Of a stretch of DNA of 64,000 bases, positions 1 to 8,535 are shown piece after piece (the stretch's first letter is position 1; the number at the start of each line of letters is the position of its first letter). The notes beneath the pieces were generated by a model. It worked only from the letters and a program-made list of their open reading frames with translations. It was not told the origin of the DNA and ran no database searches. The translations under genes were made by a program, and so were the position numbers. Source of the DNA: Blastocatellia bacterium AA13 (GTDB taxonomy: Bacteria > Acidobacteriota > Blastocatellia > UBA7656); NCBI GenBank assembly GCA_003222245.1, contig QHVH01000003.1, positions 124,001-188,000 on the forward strand, in the 5' to 3' direction.

Positions 1-1394
1 CCGAGCACGATCAAAACCAGCGCGTACTTGAGCTGCTTCTGGAACCCATCCCGCATAAGCAAGACGTAGATGAACCCGATCAGCGCCAGTATTGCCGGCA
101 ATGGATAAAGCCACATTCGAAACGGCCTCGGTAAATCCGGCTGCTTGTTTCGCAGTACGATCAGGCCGACTGTTTGCGACAGGAACTGAATCAGCAACCT
201 GATGACCACCAACGCCTTGATCACATCCTCGAGCTTGAGAAAACAAAACAAAGCCGCCACCGTTCCCATCACAAGCAAAGACACATAGGGGAATCGATGT
301 TTAGGATGGACGCGTGAGAAGACTTTGAAGTAATTGCCGTCCAAAGACGCGGCATAGGGAACGCGAGAATAGCCCAGTATCAATGAGAATACCGACGCGA
401 ATGCCGTCCACATTATCAGCAGCGAGACAAGCACCGCCTCCCAGCAGCCCTTGCCATATATTCGCTCCATGAAATCGGCCACGACGTAGCGCCGCGCGTC
501 CGACGCCGCGGTCTCGCCCAGATCCCTCCACGGCACCACACCCAGGATGCTTATGTTCATGATCACGTAGAGGACGGCTACCAGTAGAATAGAATAGATG
601 ATCGCCCGGGGTATGTTTCGTCCGGGATCCTTCACCTCCTCGCCAAAGAAACACACGTTGTAATAGCCCCAGTAGTCATACAACGAGACAAGCAGGGCCG
701 CGCCGAGCCCCGTGAAGAATTTCGGCGACAACGTGAATGCATCCGGAGGAAAATCAAACGCAAGCCCGGGGTTGAAATGCGTGACGCCCGATACAATCAC
801 CCATAACACCGTCAACAGCACTCCTACGCCGAGAACCTTCGAGAGCCGGCCGATTATTGTTATTCGCCTGTAGAGCAAGAACACAGCGAGGACGCAAACA
901 CCGATGGCTAAAAACGTACTGGCCGTAACGACGAAACTCGCGTCCAACGAGCCTAGCCACGGCAGGGAAAGGTGAGCCCCCTTTGTTCCGATTTGCGTGC
1001 CGAGTGAGGGCCAGACATAGGTCGCGTAAAGCGATAATCCTATGCATCCGGAGGCTATCGAGAGCGGGGCGCTGAAGGTGAGTTGCCAGATGAAGAGGAA
1101 CGACATCAAGCGGCCCAGCTTCTTCTTGCCGTAAGCCTCCGACAGATATCTGTAAGAGCCGCCCGAGCCTGGAAACGCGGCGCCCAACTCGGCCCAAACC
1201 AGGCCATCGCACATCGCGATGCCTGCCCCTATGATCCATCCGATCATCGCCTGCGGCCCGCCCATCGCTACTATGATCAGAGGTATTGTTATGAACGGAC
1301 CGACGCCTACCATATCGATCACATTCAACGTAGTAGCGCTCGAAAGCGTGACGCCTCGGATCAATCCGTGCGGCTCGGCTGATTTCTCGGTCAT
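1..1394 (-). CDS. APC-superfamily amino acid permease (3' end cut by window edge)
   Basis: An open frame runs from an ATG at 1394 to the window edge with no stop, giving about 464 residues of a polytopic membrane protein. The N-terminus has the APC-family TM1 pattern (NVIDMVGVGPF), followed by GGPQAMIGWIIGAG and AELGAAFPGSGGSYRYLSEA, which is characteristic of amino acid/polyamine antiporters of the inner membrane. About a dozen hydrophobic segments are visible, and FFGEEVKDPGRNIPRAI is the conserved loop around TM6-7. The substrate cannot be read from the sequence. The ATG overlaps by one base the stop codon of the PIG-L gene's C-terminal frame (TGATG), so the two are probably translationally coupled. 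The C-terminus lies outside the window. Confidence 0.9.
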   Translation of the reverse strand, partial: MTEKSAEPHGLIRGVTLSSATTLNVIDMVGVGPFITIPLIIVAMGGPQAMIGWIIGAGIAMCDGLVWAELGAAFPGSGGSYRYLSEAYGKKKLGRLMSFLFIWQLTFSAPLSIASGCIGLSLYATYVWPSLGTQIGTKGAHLSLPWLGSLDASFVVTASTFLAIGVCVLAVFLLYRRITIIGRLSKVLGVGVLLTVLWVIVSGVTHFNPGLAFDFPPDAFTLSPKFFTGLGAALLVSLYDYWGYYNVCFFGEEVKDPGRNIPRAIIYSILLVAVLYVIMNISILGVVPWRDLGETAASDARRYVVADFMERIYGKGCWEAVLVSLLIMWTAFASVFSLILGYSRVPYAASLDGNYFKVFSRVHPKHRFPYVSLLVMGTVAALFCFLKLEDVIKALVVIRLLIQFLSQTVGLIVLRNKQPDLPRPFRMWLYPLPAILALIGFIYVLLMRDGFQKQLKYALVLIVL

Positions 1395-3984
1395 CACTGC
1401 CTCTCGTGACCCGCGCTGATGATGTTCACAAAAAGCCGAACGGCGCCCGGCACTCCCGCCGGAAGCTGCCTGAAGAATGCATAACCCGTGAAAATGTATG
1501 TTCCCTTGCCGTAGCTCGCCTTAACTAAACCGCCTTCCAACGGAAGCTCGCCGGGATCGTGAGAGGACAGAAGCGGCTTGTAGCGCTTGTCCCAGATTAT
1601 CGAGGGAGAGCCGATTCCGGGACCGTAAGCCTTCGTGAAAAAGTATACGCCGCGCTCTTGAATCCATCCGTCGAAATCTCGCGGTTGAATCTCGTTTGGA
1701 TAATGAAAAACTCTGTCTCCCGGGTCCAATAGTTTCACGGGCGCTTCTTCGACGGTAACGCGCGCGGCGGTTGCCCACGCCGGATATGGAGTGTACTTGC
1801 CCGCGTTGAATGCCGCGACGCCCATGTTGTATTGAACCACCAAGGTTCTGCTGGAATCTCATCGCCCGCTCCCATCAAATAGCCTACCTTCAGATCTGGA
1901 GGGGTCTTGACGGAAAGAACGCTGACCTCCTGCACCGCCGGTCTGTAGTAGTAGAAGGTTCCGAGATCTCGCCGGCCCACTACCGAGAACCCTTCCGAGT
2001 ACCGCTTTCCATCGAGCTCGACAATGGCCTTGATCTCATACTGGCGCTCGCTCACTCTCGCGGGAGTTATCTTGAATTTCGCCGAGCCTATCTCGCCCTC
2101 CTTTTGAAGAGACACCGTCTGTGAAGCAGGTTCACATTTCCATCCTTCGGGAAGATCAAGTCTAGCCTGCGCGTTAATAGGCTTCGGCGTGTTGCTTCGA
2201 ATATCGACCGTCACCTCTGTTGCATCGAGGCGTGACTCGCTCACTATTTGTGTCGAGGATTGGAGCTCGACCGATAGAGGCGGACCTACCGCGAGCGGAC
2301 GCTGTTCCTGACCGTAGACAGGATCTGCGTATCGGACTTGAGCAACGCCGCCGATCCGCCCCGTGCCTCCTTCGACGTGATATGAAGCAATTGCGTGAAC
2401 GGGCCACGGCGGAAGCCCGAGTGTTTGATATCGAGGCTGATCTATGGTGACTATGCTCTCTTTTTGCGGATCAGTCCGATGCCAGTAGGGCCGCGTATAC
2501 TCGGCGTTGTCCGGAACTTTGACCCTGAATCGAACGAACGAATCGTCGCCTGAGTTGAGCGGTTTCAGCCCCTTTCGAAGCTCGCTGTACTGCCAGCCTT
2601 GCGGCAGCTCCAACTGAATTTCGTCAGGAGTTACCGTGTACTTACTCCTGTTGTAGATTCGCGCCGTAAGCGAGAAGGTCTGGCCCGGCGCCGCCATCAG
2701 AAAGGTTCGCTGGGAAGCAGGTATCTCGACCGGTTCGCCCGAAGCCGCAGCCGGCGCATCCGCATCAACCATCACCTCCAGAGCTATTCCCAATGCTAAA
2801 TTCGCCGCCGCCTCAAATTGCTCGTGTTTTGTGCGGAGCCGATCAAGCAGCTCGCCTTTCGCGGCCGGACTCAAAGAAGAGGACTCAATACGCGGCAGGA
2901 GATCATTAACGATCGCCAGACCCGCGAGCAGGGCGGGCGCGGCAAGCGAAGGGTCATCGGGTCTCACCGCGCCAGTAGCGTCGTTCACGCGATGCTCGAG
3001 CTCTATCAGTTGCGGTTTTAGAAAAGGGACTTTCGATTCTTCGGCTCCCAGTGCAGACGCAAGGCCGGACAGGCTCGTGTCTATGCCATCATAAAAACTG
3101 TGCTCCTTCGTCTCGGTTGAACCGATCGTCGATTGGAGCAGTTTGTAGTAGCTGTAGCGATGGCCGGGTCCTATTCGGCCCCCTCCCGAGCCCTGCGATA
3201 CCTGACGGCTATACCCTTCGAGTCCGAATTGCGCGTAGGAGACTCCGAGCGACGGGTCATATGCGCCGGTATCGAGCCTGAGCGTGTAGTCCTCCGTGGA
3301 CCTGACGTTGTCCATGTAGAGCTTCTTCGCCTGCCACGGCAGCAATCCTTCCTTGAGCTGCTGGGGGAATCGGGATGGATCAGCAGCCGCTTTGAAGGCT
3401 TCGCGGCCTACCATTCCGGCAGCCTGATGATTGCCGTGGCCGTCTCGCCGCGTGCCTTGAAACCTCGATACGACGACGTCCGGCCTCTGCTCGCGTATGA
3501 CTCTGACGATGTCCTCGAGCGAGGAGTCGTGCCCTCCCCATTTGTTAAGGGTTTCTTCCGCGTTCTTTGAAAAACCGAAGTCGGCCACCTTCGTGAACCT
3601 CTGTTCAACACCGTAGTATTGGCCGGCCGCCAGCAACTCCAGGGTACGCAGTACTCCGAGGGCGTCGAAGAGCTCGCTGCCGGTTCGGTTCTGGCCGCCC
3701 TCGCCTCGATTGAGAGTCACAAGAGTCACGCTCGCCCCGTGGCCTCTTGCCTCGAGTGTGAGCATTCCGGCGTCTTCGTCGTCCGGATGCGCGGTAACAA
3801 AAGTCATCCGCGCGGTAGTTCGAAGTTTCCGAAGCGCCTGTTCGAGACCGGCTATGCCCTCATCGGCGGGAAGCCGGCGTTCTTCCGCTATAACGCGACG
3901 TGAAGGACAAAGAGGGAAAACGAGCAACAACGCAAGCAGGGAGACCGCTTGCTTGAGGGACAACCTGGGAAACGGCGAGATCAT
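1394..3984 (-). pseudogene. PIG-L family deacetylase with internal deletion and frameshift
   Basis: This is an exported PIG-L/LmbE-type zinc deacetylase. It has a signal peptide (hydrophobic residues 13-26), the metal motif AHPDDE at 65-70, and GHGNHQ about 120 residues later, then long beta-rich domains. The first frame reaches the conserved GAGDEIP near the C-terminus, then runs out of frame to a stop at 1735. The true C-terminal domain (LVVQYN, DFDGWIQERG, LLSSHDPGELPLEGG, GKGTYIFTGYAFFRQLPAG) continues in another frame from about 1843 to the stop at 1394. In relatives as I recall them, roughly 60-70 residues separate GAGDE from VVQYN; here the two nearly abut, so a deletion that is not a multiple of three is likely near 1844-1860. 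A GAGGA Shine-Dalgarno precedes the ATG. Either a recent pseudogene or an assembly error. Confidence 0.75.
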
Positions 3985-4154
3985 TGCGCATTCCTCGTTG
4001 AGTGAAATGGGTGCTGCTTAAGGAAGGAGTTTAAACCAAGACGCACCGCACGAGAAATGAACGCGAGGAGTCAGAACGGGAAAGACTCGCGTTTCGCGAC
4101 GCATCGTGGCCGGTCGGAGAAAAGGGCGGGACGGTCAGCTTGGAGACAATGCTT

Positions 4155-4862
4155 TCATACGACGACTGCAATTTCCCTTAGCTTCTCGAACACAATTCCA
4201 AAACGTTCCTGGCTCACAGGGTCCGGCGGCAAGTATCCGGGTATTGCATCGACGAAACTTGGATTCTCCAGCAACTGAGCGATCGCCGAGGCGATCGCTG
4301 CGCGAACATCTTTTGGAGCAGTTCGTATCTCTGCCAGGATTTCGCGTCTACCATCAATTACGGTCACCAGGTCTTCAAGGTCCTGGCTGCAGAGATAATC
4401 CCCATTGCCTCTTCCTTTAAATGCTTCGATCTTGGTTGCACAGAAATAGGGAGCAGATACGGCGCGGATACGGAGATCCGGCTCCAGTACATATATTTGA
4501 GCCGTGGCTATAACACCCTTGTACCAACGATTGGAAAAACCGAGAATAGTCTCATCCACCGGCATAACATCTATAGTGAGCTGACCATGCCGCCAGCGGC
4601 ACATTGGCGCACCCTCCCTCATGTCTTCTGCTAAGCCAAGTGATCGCAATCGTTTCGACAAACGAAGATAGTCCGCGTAGGAGGTGATGTTACAAATGGC
4701 ATCGACGTCAATCGTGGGCCGAACACCAGTGCCTGCCGGATCGTCGATCAACAGGACTGTAGCGCAACCGCCGACAAACACGAGGTCATCTAAGAGTGGT
4801 ATCAGCAGTTTTGCGGCTTCCACCAACAGTTGTAGATTGGGATGAGCCATTAGAAGTGCCAC
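4155..4862 (-). CDS. Nucleotidyltransferase-fold protein, AbiEii-like; possible toxin half of a pair
   Basis: A 235-residue protein with a minimal nucleotidyltransferase signature: a GG pair at residues 31-32 (VFVGGCATVLL) followed by the acidic triad element TIDVDAIC (D52, D54), and a later region (APYFCATKIEAFKGRGNGDY) typical of the AbiEii/DUF-type NTases that sit in toxin-antitoxin loci. The listed start is GTG; an ATG four codons in (4850) is equally possible. It overlaps the upstream helix-turn-helix gene by 65-77 nt, so the two are surely co-translated. The classical GS motif is replaced by GG-C, so catalytic activity and toxicity are inference. It could instead be a sugar- or tRNA-related NTase. 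Confidence 0.6.
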   Translation of the reverse strand: MALLMAHPNLQLLVEAAKLLIPLLDDLVFVGGCATVLLIDDPAGTGVRPTIDVDAICNITSYADYLRLSKRLRSLGLAEDMREGAPMCRWRHGQLTIDVMPVDETILGFSNRWYKGVIATAQIYVLEPDLRIRAVSAPYFCATKIEAFKGRGNGDYLCSQDLEDLVTVIDGRREILAEIRTAPKDVRAAIASAIAQLLENPSFVDAIPGYLPPDPVSQERFGIVFEKLREIAVVV

Positions 4863-5370
4863 GCAATATTCTTGTCAATTCCTGCTCCGCCAATTTTCGC
4901 TCACGAGCACGCCCCCCGCGTATGGCATCTAGCAGAGCCAGCTCACTGTACAGTAAAGGGTCTTGAAGGGCCGCTATCGGTTGTAGTCTATAAAATGGAG
5001 CGAACGCTATTCCGCGGCTCTCACCCTTCGCATAGGGCCATACTGGAATCGGCTCATCGCCCGCCGCTATAAGTCGCTTTAGCGGCTGCGCCGCATATGC
5101 GGTTGGAACACCCCGGCTCAGGCCGCCTCGTTCCGCGGGAAATGCGTACTTCACGCCATGAATCAGAAATTCCTCTAATGCGAATGCGATTGGCCTATTA
5201 GATAATTCCGGGCCGTGTAAGAGCCCCGCCGCCTGAGCCCGCCTCATTGCGGCGTGGACCTCCGAAGGACTAATAGCCAGCTCTTTCGCCATTGCAGCGA
5301 ATGACGGCCTCCGTCCCTGGTACCCATGGAGCTTCAGCACAACGACGACGTCTTGAGGCTTTAGTACCAC
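4786..5370 (-). CDS. Winged-helix DNA-binding protein, probable regulator/antitoxin partner
   Basis: 194 residues, GTG start. Residues 1-65 look like a MarR/GntR-size winged helix: LKPQDVVVVLKLHG, then a HTH segment (SFAAMAKELAISPSEVHAAMRRAQAAGLL) in which the recognition helix is SPSEVHAAMRRA. The central and C-terminal part (PIPVWPYAKGESRGIAFAPF, QDPLLYSELALLDAIRGG) matches a conserved family of transcription-factor-like proteins paired with NTase genes; I know no named function. The gene's 3' end overlaps the NTase gene. A near-perfect palindrome lies only 14 nt upstream of its start codon, which suggests autoregulation. A toxin-antitoxin role is inferred from the arrangement, not demonstrated. 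Confidence 0.65.
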   Translation of the reverse strand: MVLKPQDVVVVLKLHGYQGRRPSFAAMAKELAISPSEVHAAMRRAQAAGLLHGPELSNRPIAFALEEFLIHGVKYAFPAERGGLSRGVPTAYAAQPLKRLIAAGDEPIPVWPYAKGESRGIAFAPFYRLQPIAALQDPLLYSELALLDAIRGGRARERKLAEQELTRILRGTSNGSSQSTTVGGSRKTADTTLR

Positions 5371-5383
5371 GCCGGGATTATAT

Positions 5384-5407
5384 ATTCGCCATTCGCGAAT
5401 AGCGAAT
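5384..5407. promoter_or_regulatory. 24-bp palindromic operator candidate
   Basis: Two ATTCGC half-sites followed by two GCGAAT half-sites form a 24-bp near-perfect palindrome (22 of 24 positions symmetric; only the spacer pair C/A mismatches). It sits 14 nt upstream of the GTG start of the winged-helix gene, an ideal place for an autorepressor to cover the promoter or ribosome site. A tandem dyad of this kind usually binds two dimers side by side. Confidence 0.6.
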
Positions 5408-5460
5408 GGATCCGTATCGAGCCGCCGATTCGGTGTTCTAAGCTGATTTGCCGCATAGTC

Positions 5461-6084
5461 TCACTGAAGTCGATTGTGCCCCAATGCCTTCACTATTTCT
5501 TCAGCGGCAGGCCGATCGGATTGGTCCGCGCCGGAATGAGCCAGCGTTATCAAGCCGTTCGCTCCGATCACAAAATCTCCGCCGCGTTGAAAAGGGTTCC
5601 CATACCATTTGGTAATCACCTTGCGCTGGGTCGACCATCGCGCATATTGCCAGAGGTTCTTTAGGCGAAACGCTCTGGAGACTCGCATCGTGCCAAGTCC
5701 GTAAGCGTGATAGGCGCTCAAATCGGGATTCGATAGGAAGATCGTTCTATCTAAGATAGACTTCGGCAAGTCGATGCTTCTTTCTCGATAGCTCCTCTCT
5801 AGAAACGCAGCGCGAAAGAATGAAACCCAATCCGCGAGTACTTGCTGCTCCGAGAAGGACACGACCAGCAAGCTTGCTCCAAGCGCTTCAAATCTCTGCT
5901 GTATTGCGGGCTGGTGCAACTGCACCAGGTGCTCGGCTCAGAAGACTCAGGCGAGATGGCGCATGAAAGAAATGGCCAGCGGTTTTGGGAAGCTGCTCAA
6001 ATCCACCCGCGTCCCGGTGATGCTCGTGAGAGAGAGATTCGAAGGCGATGTTCCAACTCGCGGAAGTTCGTACTCCCTATGCAT
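5461..6084 (-). CDS. SelL-like AhpC/TSA-family selenoprotein with U-x-x-U redox motif
   Basis: Reading through two in-frame TGA codons (5949-5947 and 5940-5938) gives one 207-residue protein. It starts at ATG 6084, inside the last codons of the upstream gene. The order is: ELPRVG start, thioredoxin-fold strand LAISFMRHLA, then U46-VF-U49, then helix AEHLVQLHQP, then the peroxiredoxin-like-2 body (LLVVSFSEQQVL, FLSNPDLSAYHAYGLG, FQRGGDFVIGANGLI, DRPAAEEIVKAL). In Cys relatives these two positions are the catalytic C-x-x-C (type HxGCxFCREH), so both stops fall exactly on the redox residues. A perfect hairpin lies just downstream, and selB is in this window. The U-x-x-U pair and the family resemblance point to SelL, a diselenide-forming thioredoxin-fold protein; substrate unknown. 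A pseudogene with two stops precisely at the catalytic pair is much less likely. Confidence 0.85.
5911..5928 (-). promoter_or_regulatory. Bacterial SECIS hairpin inside the selenoprotein gene
   Basis: Read on the minus strand this is a perfect inverted repeat: CTGGTGC, loop AGTT, GCACCAG (8 bp if the A-T closes, leaving a GU at the tip). It begins 9 nt after the second TGA and 18 nt after the first. The apical G is the 18th base after the second TGA and the 27th after the first. This fits the known bacterial SECIS plan: a stem-loop a short distance 3' of the UGA with a G (typically GU) at the start of the apical loop, bound by the SelB C-terminal domain. One hairpin could serve both UGAs. Confidence 0.75.
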
Positions 6085-6655
6085 CGCGTAGATCCTGTAT
6101 GACAAGATGAGCCGGAACCGGTTCAGTAGACAATTCATACTGACTGCGAAACTCAACCCCCAGCTCGCGCAATCCGGTTTCGACAATATCGAGGTAGGTC
6201 GATCGGATGGCGGCGACTCTGATGGATTTGACCTCGTTTATAATGAACTCAGGCTTGGACACATAGATATATGCTTCGCCGCCTTCCACGCGCGCGCCTT
6301 CAATTGCGCGCGTGACCTGAATTCGATCGTACATCCATTCGCGTTCGTCCAGGCTCTTGAGCTCGGCGGCCGTAACCGCGACCGCGATGCCGTTCAGACG
6401 AGACGCGGCAAATGGCGCGACGTTCAAATATATGATGTTTTCGGGATACAACCGCCCTTCAGTAGTATTGGTGTAGAAGCTCTTGTTAGGCTGGCGCACG
6501 TCCCACGTTCTCTTCCATCCATCCAGTTCGCAGGCTATAAACGGCCCGTCGTATCGTCGCTGCAGCGTGCGCTCCAGGCTTGCAATCGACAGCAATGAGC
6601 CGTAGCCGACTATTGCGGATTCTCCTTCTCGCAACTGGATGACAGGTATTTCCAT
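6077..6655 (-). CDS. Gamma-glutamylcyclotransferase-like (GGCT/AIG2 fold) protein
   Basis: About 192 residues from ATG 6655, which has a GGAAG ribosome site 7 nt upstream; a longer TTG start at 6700 overlaps the stop of the preceding hydrolase gene. The glycine loop IVGYGSLLS near the N-terminus is the GGCT-fold substrate-binding YGSL motif, and LDEREWMYDRIQV carries the expected acidic residue (Glu) that acts as general acid/base in cyclotransferases. Family members cleave gamma-glutamyl amides or glutathione to 5-oxoproline, but the exact substrate is not visible. Its 3' end overlaps the selenoprotein start by 8 nt, so a thiol/glutathione-related context is plausible for the pair. Confidence 0.75.
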   Translation of the reverse strand: MEIPVIQLREGESAIVGYGSLLSIASLERTLQRRYDGPFIACELDGWKRTWDVRQPNKSFYTNTTEGRLYPENIIYLNVAPFAASRLNGIAVAVTAAELKSLDEREWMYDRIQVTRAIEGARVEGGEAYIYVSKPEFIINEVKSIRVAAIRSTYLDIVETGLRELGVEFRSQYELSTEPVPAHLVIQDLRDA

Positions 6656-6696
6656 CAGCGTTCTTCCATCATCGTTCACCCTCCGGCTTGCGCTAC

Positions 6697-8064
6697 TCAA
6701 AAATCCCAGGTGATGTCGACTACTCCTCGGCTGATTCTAGTGAATTCCCAGGTCCACACACCGGAATCATCAACTCGCAGCGGCTTGACCAGATCGCCCA
6801 GTCCTCGGACGCTGCACATATCGTGGTCCGCGGGATCGTTATCGTGAAAATAGAGTCTCGGCCCCTGCGTGATCTTATATCCCTTCGAAAGATAGCCCGA
6901 AAGGTCGAGGATATAGGGCCGTCGCTTGGAATACGAATTCCCGGAGCTACTCATGTGGAAATGAACATCCCGTTCCCCCTGGCCGAACCCGCCGTATACA
7001 TCTGTCTTAATGCGATATTGCTCGCCCGCTTTAGGCATAAATCGAAAGACGGTCTGTATGCCGCCGTCGTCGTAAAGTCCTTTCTCTTCCGGCGTAGCCT
7101 CATTTCGATGGCTGGTAACCGAGCTGACATAGCCTCCGTGGCGCGTTGAATATCGAATGCAGAATGAATCAGAGCAGCGATTCCGGTGCGAGAATGTCAC
7201 CGCGCGCTCGATGAATCCAATGTTGTCCGTCGCCACCATTTTTGTAGTCTGACCGTGCTTGCATTCGTATTCCGGCTTGTCGGACGGCTGAACCGTGACT
7301 CGAGTTTCATACAGATCGATTTCGTAGACGCTCGGATGACCCGACGGGTCCAATAATGCATCAGAGAACTTGGTATAGCGCTGATCCTGTCGATCCTTTG
7401 GAGTAATGATTGTGAAATGATCCGCCTCGAGAGGCGTCACGTTGGCATCGGCGAACTGGCCGCGCGCGGAAGCCTCGACGACAATTCGATCTTGGCTTCC
7501 GTAAAAGATGTGTATGGGCACAGGCCAGGCATTGCTGCCGCCGGTCTTTGCGCCCAGTACTCTCTCCGTAATAACGGATCGTATGTCCGCCATGTCGGGA
7601 TCGAGCACGCGTAAGGCGCGCTCCTGAGGATTCGAAAACACGGCCGTTACTATCTTTCGCAAAGGTGATAGGAACTCAGATCCAAGATTCGGAGTCGCCA
7701 TCATCATTACCTGCCGGAGCGGCCTGAGCGCCTCTCCCTGCCCTGCTTCGAGCATAAGCGCAAGATAGCCCTGGATTATGAGCCCTCCCTGACTGTGACC
7801 GACAAGATGAATCTCCCGGTTATAGCAGCCGGGCGCGTCCATGAATTCGCGCAGAGCCTTCGCGCACTCTTTGACACGCGGAATTCGATGGTGCGGTTGC
7901 AGATCAACCATCTCAGTCGTGTAATTAAAACACGCGAAATCAAATTCGCGCATAATCTGATCGTCTTCGCGCAGCAGCTTGAGCAAGGGATCCCAAGCCC
8001 GCTCGGAACTCAGGAAGCCATGCACAAGAAGAACAAGCGGCTTCGAATTGTTAAGGGCCTCCAT
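6697..8064 (-). CDS. Lipase-like alpha/beta hydrolase with an unassigned C-terminal domain
   Basis: 455 residues; ATG with GGAGAG 6 nt upstream. Residues 1-235 are an alpha/beta hydrolase of the lipase/PGAP1 type: oxyanion strand VLLVHGFLSS, nucleophile elbow GHSQGG (Ser91), ATPNLGSEF after it, an acid strand around IFYGSQDRIV, and a likely catalytic His in EADHFTII. There is no signal peptide, so it is probably cytoplasmic. The remaining about 200 residues (YETRVTVQPSD onward, with SDSFCIRYSTRHGG and a beta-rich tail) match no domain I recognise. The gene sits 24 nt after the thioesterase gene and overlaps the cyclotransferase's alternative start. Ester substrate unknown. Confidence 0.8.
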   Translation of the reverse strand: MEALNNSKPLVLLVHGFLSSERAWDPLLKLLREDDQIMREFDFACFNYTTEMVDLQPHHRIPRVKECAKALREFMDAPGCYNREIHLVGHSQGGLIIQGYLALMLEAGQGEALRPLRQVMMMATPNLGSEFLSPLRKIVTAVFSNPQERALRVLDPDMADIRSVITERVLGAKTGGSNAWPVPIHIFYGSQDRIVVEASARGQFADANVTPLEADHFTIITPKDRQDQRYTKFSDALLDPSGHPSVYEIDLYETRVTVQPSDKPEYECKHGQTTKMVATDNIGFIERAVTFSHRNRCSDSFCIRYSTRHGGYVSSVTSHRNEATPEEKGLYDDGGIQTVFRFMPKAGEQYRIKTDVYGGFGQGERDVHFHMSSSGNSYSKRRPYILDLSGYLSKGYKITQGPRLYFHDNDPADHDMCSVRGLGDLVKPLRVDDSGVWTWEFTRISRGVVDITWDF

Positions 8065-8088
8065 AGGTTCTCTCCTGGTGACAGCGCA

Positions 8089-8529
8089 TTAGGAATTCCG
8101 CAGGGCCATCATCGTCGTCAGCATGGTCGCAACGAGTTTCTCCTCGTCCTTTTTCACAGCCACTACATCCCCGCTACACACACTCAGTGTTCGGCCCGCT
8201 TTCTTGACCACGGCTCGAGCGATAAACAGATCGCCGATTGCGGGCGCCACGAAATTGGCTTTGTATTCAACCGTCAACACGCCGAAACCCGCCGGCATAA
8301 GACTGAGCGCCGCATAACCGCAGGCGGTATCCACGATCGCGGTCGCGATTCCGGCGTGAAGATATCCGTTCTGCTGGCAAAGATCTCGCCTGTACGGAAG
8401 CTCGATTTCAACCTCGCCCGGAAATACCTTTGTCATACGCGCGCCGATCGTGCTCATCAGCGTTTGCAGCTCAAAGCTCTTGCGCACTCGGGATTCAAAC
8501 TCTTTGTCTCGCGCAACAAATTCACTCAT
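8089..8529 (-). CDS. PaaI-family hotdog thioesterase
   Basis: 146 residues forming a single hotdog fold. The signature LCQQNGYLHAGIATAIVDTACGYAAL corresponds to the PaaI/DUF4442 'HGG' helix region, with the HAG variant and a catalytic-type Asp in VDTACG. GVLTVEYKANFVAPAIGD and GRTLSVCSGDVVAV are the following strands. Such enzymes hydrolyse acyl-CoA thioesters in the cytoplasm; the acyl chain cannot be predicted. The start ATG has an AGGAG just 5' and lies 6 nt after the DinB gene stop, placing it second in the five-gene minus-strand operon that ends with the selenoprotein. Confidence 0.85.
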   Translation of the reverse strand: MSEFVARDKEFESRVRKSFELQTLMSTIGARMTKVFPGEVEIELPYRRDLCQQNGYLHAGIATAIVDTACGYAALSLMPAGFGVLTVEYKANFVAPAIGDLFIARAVVKKAGRTLSVCSGDVVAVKKDEEKLVATMLTTMMALRNS

Positions 8530-8535
8530 ATGCTC

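Noticed and set aside
5461-6186. Pseudogene explanation for the two TGA codons in the AhpC/TSA-like gene
   Set aside because: Both stops are TGA, both fall exactly at the catalytic C-x-x-C positions, the frame is otherwise intact, and a SECIS-like hairpin plus selB are present. Random nonsense mutations would not show this pattern.
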